The notes under the pieces: generated by a model | Told to the model about the DNA's origin: nothing | Seen by the model: the letters and a program-made list of their open reading frames with translations, nothing else | The model's database searches: none | Translations under genes and position numbers: made by a program | Source of the DNA: Bisgaardia hudsonensis | Lineage (GTDB): Bacteria > Pseudomonadota > Gammaproteobacteria > Enterobacterales > Pasteurellaceae | Length of the DNA stretch: 48,765 nt | NCBI RefSeq assembly: GCF_004345785.1 | Contig: NZ_SLXI01000002.1 | Span: 211,921 to 260,685, forward strand | Reading direction: 5' to 3' | Part shown: positions 37,237 through 45,317 of the stretch, piece after piece | Numbering within the stretch: position 1 is the first letter of the stretch | Layout of the letters: every line of letters starts with the position of its first letter

Positions 37237-37266
37237 AAAAAGATGACTTTATCACATCATCTTTTT
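37237..37266. terminator. Terminator of the hvf operon
   Basis: AAAAAGATGA (37237-37246) pairs with TCATCTTTTT (37257-37266). Read on the minus strand it ends in a T-run right after the anti-sigma gene. An uptake core (AAGTGCGGT) is just beside it at 37225-37233. Confidence 0.85.
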
Positions 37267-37281
37267 AACTATTTGTTTAAA

Positions 37282-37458
37282 TTAATCTTTATTACAAAAA
37301 GCATTTAAAATATTATCTAATTGTTGATTATTCTTATTAAATGCTCTACAACGTGAACACATCATTAAGTGTAATTTTATTTGTAACTTCTGTGATAAAA
37401 CTAAAGGTTTCTCTTTCTCTAAAGAGACTAATTGTGCAACCTGTTTGCATTTTAACAT
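37282..37458 (-). CDS. Small zinc-finger anti-sigma factor
   Basis: A 58-aa protein starting MLKCKQVAQLVSLEKEK. It contains the HxxxCxxC zinc motif as LHLMMCSRCRAF, the signature of zinc-binding anti-sigma (ZAS, zf-HC2) proteins, and has no membrane segment. Its ATG immediately follows the sigma stop codon (TAA then ATG), so translation is coupled. It should hold the ECF sigma inactive until a metal or redox signal releases it. Too short for standard ORF calling but well supported by motif and position. Confidence 0.82.
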   Translation of the reverse strand: MLKCKQVAQLVSLEKEKPLVLSQKLQIKLHLMMCSRCRAFNKNNQQLDNILNAFCNKD

Positions 37459-38040
37459 TTAACCACCAAACCATTTTTGAGATAAACATACTTGAAGTTG
37501 TAATCTAGCTCTATATAAATTAGTATATAAATTCGTAGTGGATATGTCGCATTCTCTACAAATATGCTCTGTATCAAGTTCTAAATAGCTTCTCATCATA
37601 AATACTCTTGCTTGCAAAGGAGGTAAATTATTTAAACAGAAATCAAAAATTCTCCAAAATTCTTCACTATAAGCAGTATTTTCTGTTGATTGCCATTCAC
37701 TTGGAGAAAACATACTCTGATCCCATTCTCCTCGTTGATCAAAAACCTTTTCTGTTAAATCTTGATCATCATCTTGCTCTAATTCAGAAAGAGCAACGGT
37801 TTTTTTATTACTTCTTAGGAAATCAACAATTTTATTTTTTAAAATGGCAAACATCCAAGTTTTAAGAGATGATTCACCACGAAAAGATTGAGTATATTTA
37901 CAAGCATTTACGAAAGCATCCTGTACAAGATCCTCAGCAATATGAGGATCTCGTATTTGTAATATAGTAAAATGCAACATTTGTTTACGAATTATTTCTA
38001 TCGTATCAAAAGAAATACAATTTAAAGTTTCTTGTTTCAT
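37459..38040 (-). CDS. ECF-type RNA polymerase sigma factor
   Basis: 193-aa sigma-70-family factor with regions 2 and 4 only. Region 2 includes IRDPHIAEDLVQDAFVNACKY and FRGESSLKTWMFAILKNKIVDFLR. Region 4 has LPPLQARVFMMRSYLELDTEHIC, CDISTTNLYTNLYRARLQLQ. It is placed directly after hvfC and before the zinc anti-sigma gene, a pairing seen with copper- or metal-responsive MNIO operons. I infer that it drives the DoxX-hvfABC operon and hence itself. Confidence 0.93.
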   Translation of the reverse strand: MKQETLNCISFDTIEIIRKQMLHFTILQIRDPHIAEDLVQDAFVNACKYTQSFRGESSLKTWMFAILKNKIVDFLRSNKKTVALSELEQDDDQDLTEKVFDQRGEWDQSMFSPSEWQSTENTAYSEEFWRIFDFCLNNLPPLQARVFMMRSYLELDTEHICRECDISTTNLYTNLYRARLQLQVCLSQKWFGG

Positions 38041-38060
38041 ACTTCATGGTTTGTAATGGA

Positions 38061-38786
38061 CTATTGCGGTATTATGACACCATTATTTATCCATTTAAAC
38101 CAATTTTTTTCTAACAATAGAAAATATTGTTGATCATTTGAAGTTATGACTTCTTCAAGTGATTTTAAAATCATATTCAAAGAGCTAGGTTGTTCTTGTA
38201 TATAAGAAAGTAACCAATAATCTAATTCATCAATTTTTTGATAATATACATCAAAGCGGCTGTCCCGCCATATAATGACTTGTTGCTGCTTATTAATAAA
38301 TTCAGCGAAATCACTTGAAATAAAATCAACAGGGTAGTCTTTTAAATAAGTGGTTCCTGATAATTGCATTATCGTATCATTATTTGAATCAAATTCTTCT
38401 GGTACTTTTTCTTCTGATACTTCTGAGAGTAATTGTGTACATTCAAAATCCATCAAATGTAAAATATTTTCGTTAAGTGATTGATGTTTTTTACAAAAAT
38501 CAAGAAATTCACCAGCAATATCTTGGAAATAAGGCGAATGTGCTTTTCCTTCCCTCACAAAAAATTCTTTTACATCATCCCATTCTTCTTTTGTACAATG
38601 CTTTTGAGCTTCTGTAAAACAGCGATCAATAAAACCAAAAGCATTATTTCTTACTAAGCGAACATAAACAGATAAACGATCAGCCTTATCTTTATAATTA
38701 TCTGATACTGTTTTTGTACGAACAGCATCAACTAAGCTTTTTTGTGTTTCTGCTAATGTTGGTTTTTTTATTACTTTAAGCGACAT
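38061..38786 (-). CDS. hvfC: HvfC, DUF2063 partner of the MNIO enzyme
   Basis: 241-aa protein with the DUF2063 N-terminal domain ([22 protein letters not shown] region) and a C-terminal domain with [21 protein letters not shown] end. HvfC-type proteins bind the precursor leader and form a complex with HvfB. Its start overlaps the hvfB stop by 11 bp, implying coupled synthesis. The sequence has no catalytic motif of its own, as expected. Confidence 0.9.
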   Translation of the reverse strand: MSLKVIKKPTLAETQKSLVDAVRTKTVSDNYKDKADRLSVYVRLVRNNAFGFIDRCFTEAQKHCTKEEWDDVKEFFVREGKAHSPYFQDIAGEFLDFCKKHQSLNENILHLMDFECTQLLSEVSEEKVPEEFDSNNDTIMQLSGTTYLKDYPVDFISSDFAEFINKQQQVIIWRDSRFDVYYQKIDELDYWLLSYIQEQPSSLNMILKSLEEVITSNDQQYFLLLEKNWFKWINNGVIIPQ

Positions 38787-39699
38787 GAGCTAGACTTCCT
38801 TGAGTTTTCGCATGTTTTTTCTGTAAATTAGCAATATGTTCCACCTCTGCATATAGTTCAGCAAAAGGAGGGAAATTAAAATCACGCTCTAATAATGTTG
38901 GTGGAATAGAAGGTAAACGTTCATAAGTATATTCAAGTAAATCCCACACATTACCTTTTACTTTTTCACCATGTGTATCAATTAATAATTGTGGTAAATG
39001 GCGAAATTCACCTTTTACTTTATTAAATGAATCACCAGACTCATCAACTTGTACTGTTGCAGCAGGATGTTCTTCATCATGACCCGCAATATGAATATAA
39101 TTCACTCGTTTTACATCTACATTATCAATAAAGACATAAGGATCAAGCAATCCATGATTAACACCATTAACATAAATATTATTCACATCTAAATGAATTC
39201 CACAGTCAGCTTCTGCAGCAATAGCATTCAAAAACTCAACTTCATTCATTGTACTTGTTGGTGAATGTAAATAATAAGAGGTATTTTCAAGTGATATTCT
39301 CACACCAAGAAAATCTTGTACTTCTTTTATTCGGTTTGCTGTATGTTTTACTGCTTCTTCAGTAAATGGCATTGGTAATAAATCATATAAGTGGCCTTCA
39401 CATTCACAATAACTCAAATGTTCAGAGAAAAAATCTGATCCATATTGCTTCATCATTTGTTTAATACCAGATAACAATTCTCTATCCAAAGGAGCTTGTC
39501 CACCTAAAGAAAGCGATAAGCCATGTACTGCAAGAGGAATACGCTCTGCGGCTTTATCAAATTGGTAACGAGCTAATCCACCCATCTTTAACCAATTCTC
39601 TGGCGCCACTTCAATAAATTGAATAGCACTATTTTCTGGTAAATCTAAAAAGCCTTCAGCAATATCTCTACGATAACCTAAACCTGCACCTATTAACAT
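38776..39699 (-). CDS. hvfB: HvfB, multinuclear iron-dependent oxidase (MNIO, DUF692)
   Basis: 307-aa TIM-barrel enzyme of the DUF692 family. HvfB of nontypeable H. influenzae is reported to convert Cys of the HvfA precursor into oxazolone/thioamide pairs that bind copper. Metal-site segments are visible: [66 protein letters not shown] and [10 protein letters not shown]. It lies between hvfA and hvfC. Substrate and product here are inferred from that family knowledge and from the EGKCG repeats next door. Confidence 0.94.
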   Translation of the reverse strand: MLIGAGLGYRRDIAEGFLDLPENSAIQFIEVAPENWLKMGGLARYQFDKAAERIPLAVHGLSLSLGGQAPLDRELLSGIKQMMKQYGSDFFSEHLSYCECEGHLYDLLPMPFTEEAVKHTANRIKEVQDFLGVRISLENTSYYLHSPTSTMNEVEFLNAIAAEADCGIHLDVNNIYVNGVNHGLLDPYVFIDNVDVKRVNYIHIAGHDEEHPAATVQVDESGDSFNKVKGEFRHLPQLLIDTHGEKVKGNVWDLLEYTYERLPSIPPTLLERDFNFPPFAELYAEVEHIANLQKKHAKTQGSLAHVA

Positions 39700-39774
39700 A
39701 ACGACTCCTTTTTATTGTTATTATAGTCGGTAGGATTTGTAAAATAAATTACGCCTCCTACCATTTTATTTTAA

Positions 39775-40140
39775 TTAATGGCTACCACATTTACCTTCGC
39801 CACATTTGCCTTCTTTAGCTTTCACCGGTGCTTTTTTTGCATCTGCACCGCATTTACCTTCGCCACATTTACCTTCAGCTGCTTTCATAGGTGCTTTTTT
39901 CATATCTGCACCACATTTACCTTCGCCACATTTACCTTCAGCAGCTTTCATTTCTTTTACTGCGTGAGCACCACATTTACCTTCGCCACATTTACCTTCC
40001 ATGCCTTTGTGAGACGTGCATTTTTCAGCATTTTTGTCTTTACAATCCATGTTTTTATCGTGTTTATGTTCATCAGCCATTGTTTGAACTGAAGTTGCCA
40101 TAGTTAATGCACCTGCTAACGCTAATAGTGATTTTTTCAT
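39775..40140 (-). CDS. hvfA: HvfA, Cys-rich precursor of a copper-binding modified peptide
   Basis: 121-aa precursor with a Sec signal peptide (MKKSLLALAGALTMATS..., probable cleavage after TMA near residue 22). A His/Asp/Lys-rich spacer with two Cys follows. Four copies of EGKCGEGKCG are spaced 20-21 residues apart by Lys/Ala/Pro linkers (KKAPMKAA type). These give eight EGKC motifs, the sites modified by HvfB. The product would be an exported copper-binding peptide (bufferin/HvfA type). The first gene of the operon, DoxX, precedes it by 30 bp. Confidence 0.94.
   Translation of the reverse strand: MKKSLLALAGALTMATSVQTMADEHKHDKNMDCKDKNAEKCTSHKGMEGKCGEGKCGAHAVKEMKAAEGKCGEGKCGADMKKAPMKAAEGKCGEGKCGADAKKAPVKAKEGKCGEGKCGSH
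39778..40000 (-). repeat. In-frame tandem repeats in hvfA
   Basis: Four repeats of about 60-63 bp, each encoding EGKCGEGKCG plus a Lys/Ala-rich linker. The DNA repeats are nearly identical (ACATTTACCTTCGCCACA core on the plus strand), so copy number could change by slippage without breaking the frame. Confidence 0.9.
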
Positions 40141-40170
40141 TGAGATTTCTCCTAAATTTTTAAGTTAAAG

Positions 40171-40650
40171 TTAAAGATATTTTAACCAAGTTCTTTTGGC
40201 TAAAAAGTTTTTCTGTAAAAAATAATCTACAGATAAACGACCAGCACCTTGCGCAATAATTGGTAGCAAGATAACTAGATAGATAAGTGCCATTTTGTAA
40301 CCGTTATCACAAACATTATAGCCATTACCTTGGTGTACAGAGACCCAAGCAACTACAGTTAGGATAGCGAGTGAAATAGCACTAAATCGAGTGAATAAAC
40401 CTAACACAAGCAATACTGGGAGTAATAATTCAGCTCCCATTGCTAAGTTCCAATTTAATTCAGCTGGAATTAGGTTGAAGGGAAAAGGAAACGCATCTTG
40501 TATTTGCGTGAACCAATTTTCACCATTAAATTTTTGTAACCCTGCTTCAAAAAATTCATAAGCAAGTAGTAGGCGTAATGCAAGTAATCCAATACCCGCA
40601 ATGACTCCTGTTGATGCCGCATTTTGTGCTGTTACATAATTTTTTTGCAT
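40171..40650 (-). CDS. DoxX family membrane protein of the hvf operon
   Basis: 159-aa protein with four transmembrane helices and the DoxX pattern LLAYEFFEAGLQKFNGENWF near the N-terminus and GAELLLPVLLVLGLFTRF in the middle. DoxX proteins are regular companions of MNIO/DUF2063 copper peptide operons. Their exact role (redox or quinone-linked support) is unresolved. First gene of the operon, with AGGAG before ATG 40650. Confidence 0.9.
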   Translation of the reverse strand: MQKNYVTAQNAASTGVIAGIGLLALRLLLAYEFFEAGLQKFNGENWFTQIQDAFPFPFNLIPAELNWNLAMGAELLLPVLLVLGLFTRFSAISLAILTVVAWVSVHQGNGYNVCDNGYKMALIYLVILLPIIAQGAGRLSVDYFLQKNFLAKRTWLKYL

Positions 40651-40683
40651 AATTTAAACTCCTATTAAAATGTTTTATACTAC

Positions 40684-40713
40684 CTTAGACGATTGAGACT
40701 GGAATTTCTTACA
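40684..40713 (-). promoter_or_regulatory. Candidate ECF sigma promoter of the hvf operon
   Basis: On the minus strand TGTAAGAAATTC, then about 10 bp, then CGTCTAA lies 35-65 bp before the DoxX start. The CGTC-type -10 is common for ECF sigma factors. This is pattern recognition only; the specificity of the linked sigma factor is unknown. The rest of the 40651-40858 gap is very AT-rich with no gene. Confidence 0.35.
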
Positions 40714-40858
40714 AAAAATTTAATCTTTTTTGTAAAAATATTTTGAATGGCTGGATATAAATAGAGAAATTTATTATTTAAATAATAAAAACCCTTATTT
40801 ATCAAATAGATAATCTTTTTAATAAAAATATTAAATAATCTATATTTTTTTATTTTAT

Positions 40859-41578
40859 TTAAGCAGATAATTTTATTTCCGTTATTTTCATATTTAGTCC
40901 ATCTATCATTAATAAACGACCACATAAATTCTCACCAATTTTTAACCGCACTTTTATTGCTTCTAAAGCTTGTAATGAACCTATTACACCAACTATTGGT
41001 GCAAGTACGCCAGCTTCAACACAACTCAATGTATTTTCACCGAATAATTGACTGATAGAATGGTAGGTTGGCGTATTAGGCTCATAAGTAAACAAAGTAA
41101 TAAAACCTTCCATACGAATTGCTGCCCCAGAAACTAAAGGTGTTTTGAATTTTTGACAACATAAATCAAGTTGATTTCTTGTTTGTACATTGTCAGTACA
41201 ATCAAGAACAATATCCACATCTTGAATGAGTTTGGATAATTCATCATTATTTAATAGCTGATTTATTGTTGTGATTTCAATATGTGGATTCAGCTTTTGT
41301 AAAGTTAATTTAGCTGATTCAACTTTCGGCATATCCAAACGATCATCATTGTGTAAAACTTGACGTTGTAAATTAGAAAGAGAAACCGTATCAAAATCTA
41401 AGAGAATTAAATGACCAATCCCAGCGGTCGCTAAATATTGACTGGCGGCACAACCTAGTCCACCTAATCCAACAATTAACATTTTACTCTCTTTTAATTT
41501 CTCTTGACCTTCAAAGTCTACTGATTTTAGGCTAATTTGACGGTGATAACGCATTTCTTCTGCAAAAGAAAGATTCAT
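40859..41578 (-). CDS. moeB: MoaD adenylyltransferase MoeB lacking the zinc cysteines
   Basis: Adenylates the MoaD C-terminus for sulfur loading. The 239-aa protein has the E1-like ATP site MLIVGLGGLGCAASQYLA, DFDTVSLSNLQRQVL, DCTDNVQTRNQL, VSGAAIRMEG and LFGENTLSCVEAGVL, colinear with E. coli MoeB. Both zinc-binding CxxC pairs are missing: E. coli CYRC corresponds to TYHS here, and the tail ends at EIKLSA before the second pair. The frame is open to 41638, but ATG 41578 gives the family start and lies four bases after the moeA stop. Confidence 0.9.
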   Translation of the reverse strand: MNLSFAEEMRYHRQISLKSVDFEGQEKLKESKMLIVGLGGLGCAASQYLATAGIGHLILLDFDTVSLSNLQRQVLHNDDRLDMPKVESAKLTLQKLNPHIEITTINQLLNNDELSKLIQDVDIVLDCTDNVQTRNQLDLCCQKFKTPLVSGAAIRMEGFITLFTYEPNTPTYHSISQLFGENTLSCVEAGVLAPIVGVIGSLQALEAIKVRLKIGENLCGRLLMIDGLNMKITEIKLSA

Positions 41579-41582
41579 TATA

Positions 41583-42803
41583 TTACCCCATAATAAAATT
41601 AAATGGTTCGATAAAAACGGTTTCACCAGCAAAAACATTCCCTCGTTCTGCTTCTAAAACGATAAAGCAATTACTTTCAACAAAAGAACTAAATATATGA
41701 GAGCCTTGAAAACCGATAGGCTTAACTTGTATTTCACCTTTTTCATTAATTTCATAATATCCACGTTGGAAATCTTGGCGACCAATCGCTTTTTTTAAAT
41801 TAACTGTGGTAATTGCTGGGATTTTTTTAGGTAATTGCCATTGAGTATAGCCGCTTAACTTTGCAATAGCTGGTTGTACTAATTGATAAAATGTAACTAA
41901 TGCTGATACAGGATTTCCAGGTAATCCACAGAACCACGCATTTTCTAGTTTGCCAAATGCGAAGGGTTTGCCTGGTTTCATAGCGATTTTCCAGAAATTA
42001 ACTTGTCCTAATTTTTCTAACACTGTTTTTGTAAAATCAGCTTCACCAACTGATACGCCACCGCTCGTTATTACAAGATCAGCTTGCTGTTGTGCTTGAA
42101 TAAATTTTTCTTCAAAGATTTTTTCATCATCAGGTAAAATACCAAAATCAATAATTTCACAGTTTAATTGTTCTAACAGTAACTTTATTGTAAAGCTGTT
42201 TGTATCATAAATCTGACCTTGTTGTAATGATTGACCAATAGCAACAAGTTCATCGCCAGTAGAAAGTATAGCGACTTTTAATCTTGGAAATACATTAATT
42301 TCTTCAATACCTAGAGAGGCTATTAAAGGAAGCGAAAGTGCGGTTAATTTTGAGCCAGTTTTTAATACAACCTCACCTTGTTTAATATCTTCACCTTGAC
42401 GACGAATATTTTGCCCTAATTTAGGTATTTCAGAAAAAGTAACAGTTCCATCATTATTAACGATCACTTGTTCCTGCATCACTACCGCATCTGCTCCATC
42501 AGGCAGCATCGCACCTGTCATAATTCTGATTACTGATTTTTCTTGCCAATCATTAGTAAAAGGATTCCCTGCAAAAGATTTACCAGCAACGGGCAAAGTT
42601 AATGATTGTTGTAAATCAGACAAACGAACAGCATAACCATCCATTGCTGAATTATCAAAAGCGGGAACATTAATTGGTGAAATAATATCTTCTGCACAAA
42701 TACGTTTAAATGCTGTATTAAGAAGTAATTTTTCTTTTTGAGAAGGGGAAGGAAGTTGTTCCAACATATTATTTACAGCTTGTTCTAAGGGTAACATATT
42801 CAT
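41583..42803 (-). CDS. moeA: Molybdopterin molybdenumtransferase MoeA
   Basis: Inserts molybdate into adenylated molybdopterin. The 406-aa product has PAFDNSAMDGYAVR, AGNPF, RIMTGAMLPDGADAVVMQE, LSTGDELV, the catalytic region VITSGGVSVGEADFTKTVL and KPGKPFAFGKL plus GLPGNPVSALVTF. This is full length for the family. It precedes moeB by four bases in a two-gene unit divergent from folE. Confidence 0.96.
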   Translation of the reverse strand: MNMLPLEQAVNNMLEQLPSPSQKEKLLLNTAFKRICAEDIISPINVPAFDNSAMDGYAVRLSDLQQSLTLPVAGKSFAGNPFTNDWQEKSVIRIMTGAMLPDGADAVVMQEQVIVNNDGTVTFSEIPKLGQNIRRQGEDIKQGEVVLKTGSKLTALSLPLIASLGIEEINVFPRLKVAILSTGDELVAIGQSLQQGQIYDTNSFTIKLLLEQLNCEIIDFGILPDDEKIFEEKFIQAQQQADLVITSGGVSVGEADFTKTVLEKLGQVNFWKIAMKPGKPFAFGKLENAWFCGLPGNPVSALVTFYQLVQPAIAKLSGYTQWQLPKKIPAITTVNLKKAIGRQDFQRGYYEINEKGEIQVKPIGFQGSHIFSSFVESNCFIVLEAERGNVFAGETVFIEPFNFIMG

Positions 42804-42971
42804 TCCTTAATATTGTTTAATAAAGTAAGTTTCTTTATTCTACGTTAAATTTTATCGAATTGTTATACTTAGATAACTTATTTTATTACTTTTCTACTAG
42901 GATAAAATAGAGATTTTATTTATTCTCTGTTAGAATGCCAAATCTCAGTTTTTTAGGAGAATAATATATAA

Positions 42972-43628
42972 ATGAGTAATCTTTTGCCTGAAGCAATAAA
43001 AGTTCGTAATGCATTAGTTGAAAAAGGAATTGAAACACCTATGCTTTCACTAATGGAAAATAAAGAACAACGAAAAATTAGCATTGAAAAACATATGCGT
43101 GAAGTGATGAAATTAATAGGTCTGGATTTAAAAGATGACAGTCTTGAAGAAACGCCATTTCGTTTAGCAAAAATGTTTATTGATGAAATTTTTAGTGGCT
43201 TAGATTATGCAAACTTTCCCAAAATCACGAATATCGAAAACCGAATGAAAGTCAGTGAAATGGTGCTTGTAAATGATATAACATTAACAAGTACTTGTGA
43301 GCATCATTTTGTTACTATTGATGGTATGGTTTCAGTGGCTTATTATCCTAAAAAATGGGTCATAGGCTTATCTAAAATTAATCGAGTGGTATCTTTTTTT
43401 GCACAACGTCCTCAAGTACAAGAACGTTTGACAGAGCAGATTTTATTGGCATTTCAAACAATTTTAGAAACAGAAGATGTAGCGGTTTATGTTAAAGCCA
43501 CTCATTTTTGTGTTAAATGTCGTGGAATTAAAGACACAAATAGTTACACTGTCACATCTGCTTTTGGTGGAGTATTCCTTGATGATAGAGAAACAAGAAA
43601 AGAATTTTTATCATTAATCAATAAGTAA
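42972..43628 (+). CDS. folE: GTP cyclohydrolase 1
   Basis: Makes 7,8-dihydroneopterin triphosphate from GTP for folate (and here possibly queuosine) synthesis. The 218-aa product has the zinc ligands in [12 protein letters not shown] and [11 protein letters not shown], plus [27 protein letters not shown]. Other conserved regions are intact. It starts after TTTTAGGAGAATAATATATAA. moaD follows after 56 bp, so a GTP-derived pterin gene heads the moaD-moaE unit. Confidence 0.96.
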   Translation: MSNLLPEAIKVRNALVEKGIETPMLSLMENKEQRKISIEKHMREVMKLIGLDLKDDSLEETPFRLAKMFIDEIFSGLDYANFPKITNIENRMKVSEMVLVNDITLTSTCEHHFVTIDGMVSVAYYPKKWVIGLSKINRVVSFFAQRPQVQERLTEQILLAFQTILETEDVAVYVKATHFCVKCRGIKDTNSYTVTSAFGGVFLDDRETRKEFLSLINK

Positions 43629-43684
43629 GAATATCGTTATTAATAATCTTGCTGACAATCAACTTTAATTTATAAAAAACAATT

Positions 43685-43930
43685 ATGTTAAAAATATTAT
43701 TTTTTGCACAAACAAGAGAAATTATCGGAATCGAAAAATTAGAACTTGAAGCTAAGTTTGATACCGCAGAACAACTTCGACAGCATTTAGCTACAAATGG
43801 TGATAAATGGGCTTTAGCTTTAGAAAAAGGAAAACTTTTAGTAGCTATTAATCAAACTTTAATGCCTTTAGAAAGCACGATAAAATCAGGCGATGAGATT
43901 GCCTTTTTCCCACCTGTTACAGGGGGATAG
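43685..43930 (+). CDS. moaD: Molybdopterin synthase sulfur carrier subunit MoaD
   Basis: 81-aa ubiquitin-like protein. Its C-terminus FFPPVTGG ends in the GlyGly that MoeB adenylates and that carries the thiocarboxylate. The small subunit of molybdopterin synthase with MoaE, which follows after 6 bp. Confidence 0.95.
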   Translation: MLKILFFAQTREIIGIEKLELEAKFDTAEQLRQHLATNGDKWALALEKGKLLVAINQTLMPLESTIKSGDEIAFFPPVTGG

Positions 43931-43936
43931 GATTTT

Positions 43937-44389
43937 ATGAAAAATGTGAGTATTACTGTTCAAGAAAAGCCTTTTAATCAAAATGACATTTATCGTTGGT
44001 TATCTGAAGATCATTCTGTTGGGGCTACAGTTGTTTTTGTTGGAAAGGTAAGGGATTTAAATTTAGGTGATAAAGTATCTAGTTTATACCTTGAACATTA
44101 TCCCGCAATGACAGAAAAAGCATTAATTGAGATCGTTGATGAAGCTAAATCTCGTTGGGATATCCAAAAAGTTTCTGTTATTCATCGTATCGGTTTATTG
44201 GAAACAGGTGATGAAATTGTGCTAGTTGGTGTCAGTTCGGCACATCGTAAAGACGCTTATGCGGCTAATGAATTTATTATGGACTATTTAAAAACAAAAG
44301 CACCTTTTTGGAAAAAAGAACAAACCAAAGCAGGAGAGCGTTGGATAGAAAGTAGAGATTGCGATCAGCAAGCTTTAGAGAAGTGGTAG
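43937..44389 (+). CDS. moaE: Molybdopterin synthase catalytic subunit MoaE
   Basis: 150-aa subunit that converts cyclic pyranopterin monophosphate to molybdopterin with sulfur from MoaD. Conserved segments are VGATVVFVGKVRD, LEHYPAMTEKALIEI, VIHRIGLLETGDEIVLVGVSSAHR and the catalytic-lysine region LKTKAPFWKKEQTKAGERWI. Last gene of the folE-moaD-moaE unit, with a terminator after it. Confidence 0.96.
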   Translation: MKNVSITVQEKPFNQNDIYRWLSEDHSVGATVVFVGKVRDLNLGDKVSSLYLEHYPAMTEKALIEIVDEAKSRWDIQKVSVIHRIGLLETGDEIVLVGVSSAHRKDAYAANEFIMDYLKTKAPFWKKEQTKAGERWIESRDCDQQALEKW

Positions 44390-44416
44390 AATATAAGTAA
44401 AGTCTTCTCGATCAAA

Positions 44417-44456
44417 AAATATAAGGGCTAAAGTATTAGTCCTTATATTTGTGTTT
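44417..44456. terminator. Terminator between moaE and the cyclase gene
   Basis: AAATATAAGG (44417-44426) pairs with CCTTATATTT (44441-44450), followed by GTGTTTTAATTT. It can serve both convergent genes. Confidence 0.8.
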
Positions 44457-44460
44457 TAAT

Positions 44461-45192
44461 TTAATCTATTGGACATAAAGCGATACACCTTGCAGGAAAA
44501 CCAGGACCATCTTTATATTTAGGGAATCCACAAAAAATTAATGCTCCTTTAGGTGGGATTTGATCTAAATTTTTCATTAACTCAATTTGATAAATATCTT
44601 GTTCTAAAACATAATATTCCATAATTAATCCATTTTTAGCACCCTCAATAGCAGGATCGGTATCTGATGTTTCATGTCCAACAGCGGTTACATTTCTATC
44701 TTCAATTAAAATTTTTAATACATCCATAGACCATCCAGGATAGTGCTTATTTCCATTACTATCACGATTATCTAAATCTTTTTTGAGATACCAGTCTGTT
44801 CTTAATGCTACAAAGCTATTTTCAGGAATTTTTCCATATTTATTTTCCCAATCTTCAAGATCTTTTACTGTAATTGAATAATCTGAATTATTTTTTACTT
44901 TTTCTGAAATATCAAGAATACAAAGAGGAAGTATCATTTCTTTTGGTTCAATTTTATCTAAAAATCTTTTTCCTTCAACAAAATGTGCTGGAGCATCAAT
45001 ATGTGTTCCATATTGAGTTACAACTTTTACTTCATGAACATTAAAGCCATCATTATAGTTAAAAATATTTTTACTATCCATAGGCATAAAACCTGACCAA
45101 TGAGGTGTTTCTGGTGAGAGTGTATGCGTTAAATCAACAAATTTACATTCTTGAGTCCATATTTTATATTCTTTCCATAAATTTAAATTCAT
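44461..45192 (-). CDS. Cyclase family protein (kynurenine formamidase-like metal hydrolase)
   Basis: 243-aa protein of the KynB/cyclase fold (PF04199 type). Motifs are VDLTHTLSPETPHW near the N-terminus, the metal site TQYGTHIDAPAHFVEG, and the distal AVGHETSDTDPAIEG with its His. No tryptophan-degradation genes are adjacent, so the substrate cannot be assigned; the family also includes isatin hydrolase and other amidases. It stands alone, with its own AGGAGATAA ribosome-binding site. Confidence 0.82.
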   Translation of the reverse strand: MNLNLWKEYKIWTQECKFVDLTHTLSPETPHWSGFMPMDSKNIFNYNDGFNVHEVKVVTQYGTHIDAPAHFVEGKRFLDKIEPKEMILPLCILDISEKVKNNSDYSITVKDLEDWENKYGKIPENSFVALRTDWYLKKDLDNRDSNGNKHYPGWSMDVLKILIEDRNVTAVGHETSDTDPAIEGAKNGLIMEYYVLEQDIYQIELMKNLDQIPPKGALIFCGFPKYKDGPGFPARCIALCPID

Positions 45193-45317
45193 TTTTATTA
45201 TCTCCTAAAAAATCATATTTATATATTTAAAATACTATGTAATAAAAGTTAGTTTAAGCATACTATTAATATTGTATTCACACTCCTTAAATTAATTTAT
45301 TATGATAACTAAATCAA

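Noticed and set aside
39778-40092. 104-aa plus-strand open frame rich in Phe and Thr
   Set aside because: It is the complement of the hvfA repeats; the open frame is a by-product of the repeat composition.
40680-40925. 81-aa minus-strand open frame overlapping the end of moeB
   Set aside because: Out of frame with moeB, low-complexity Ile/Asn/Lys/Tyr composition typical of AT-rich intergenic DNA, no ribosome-binding site.
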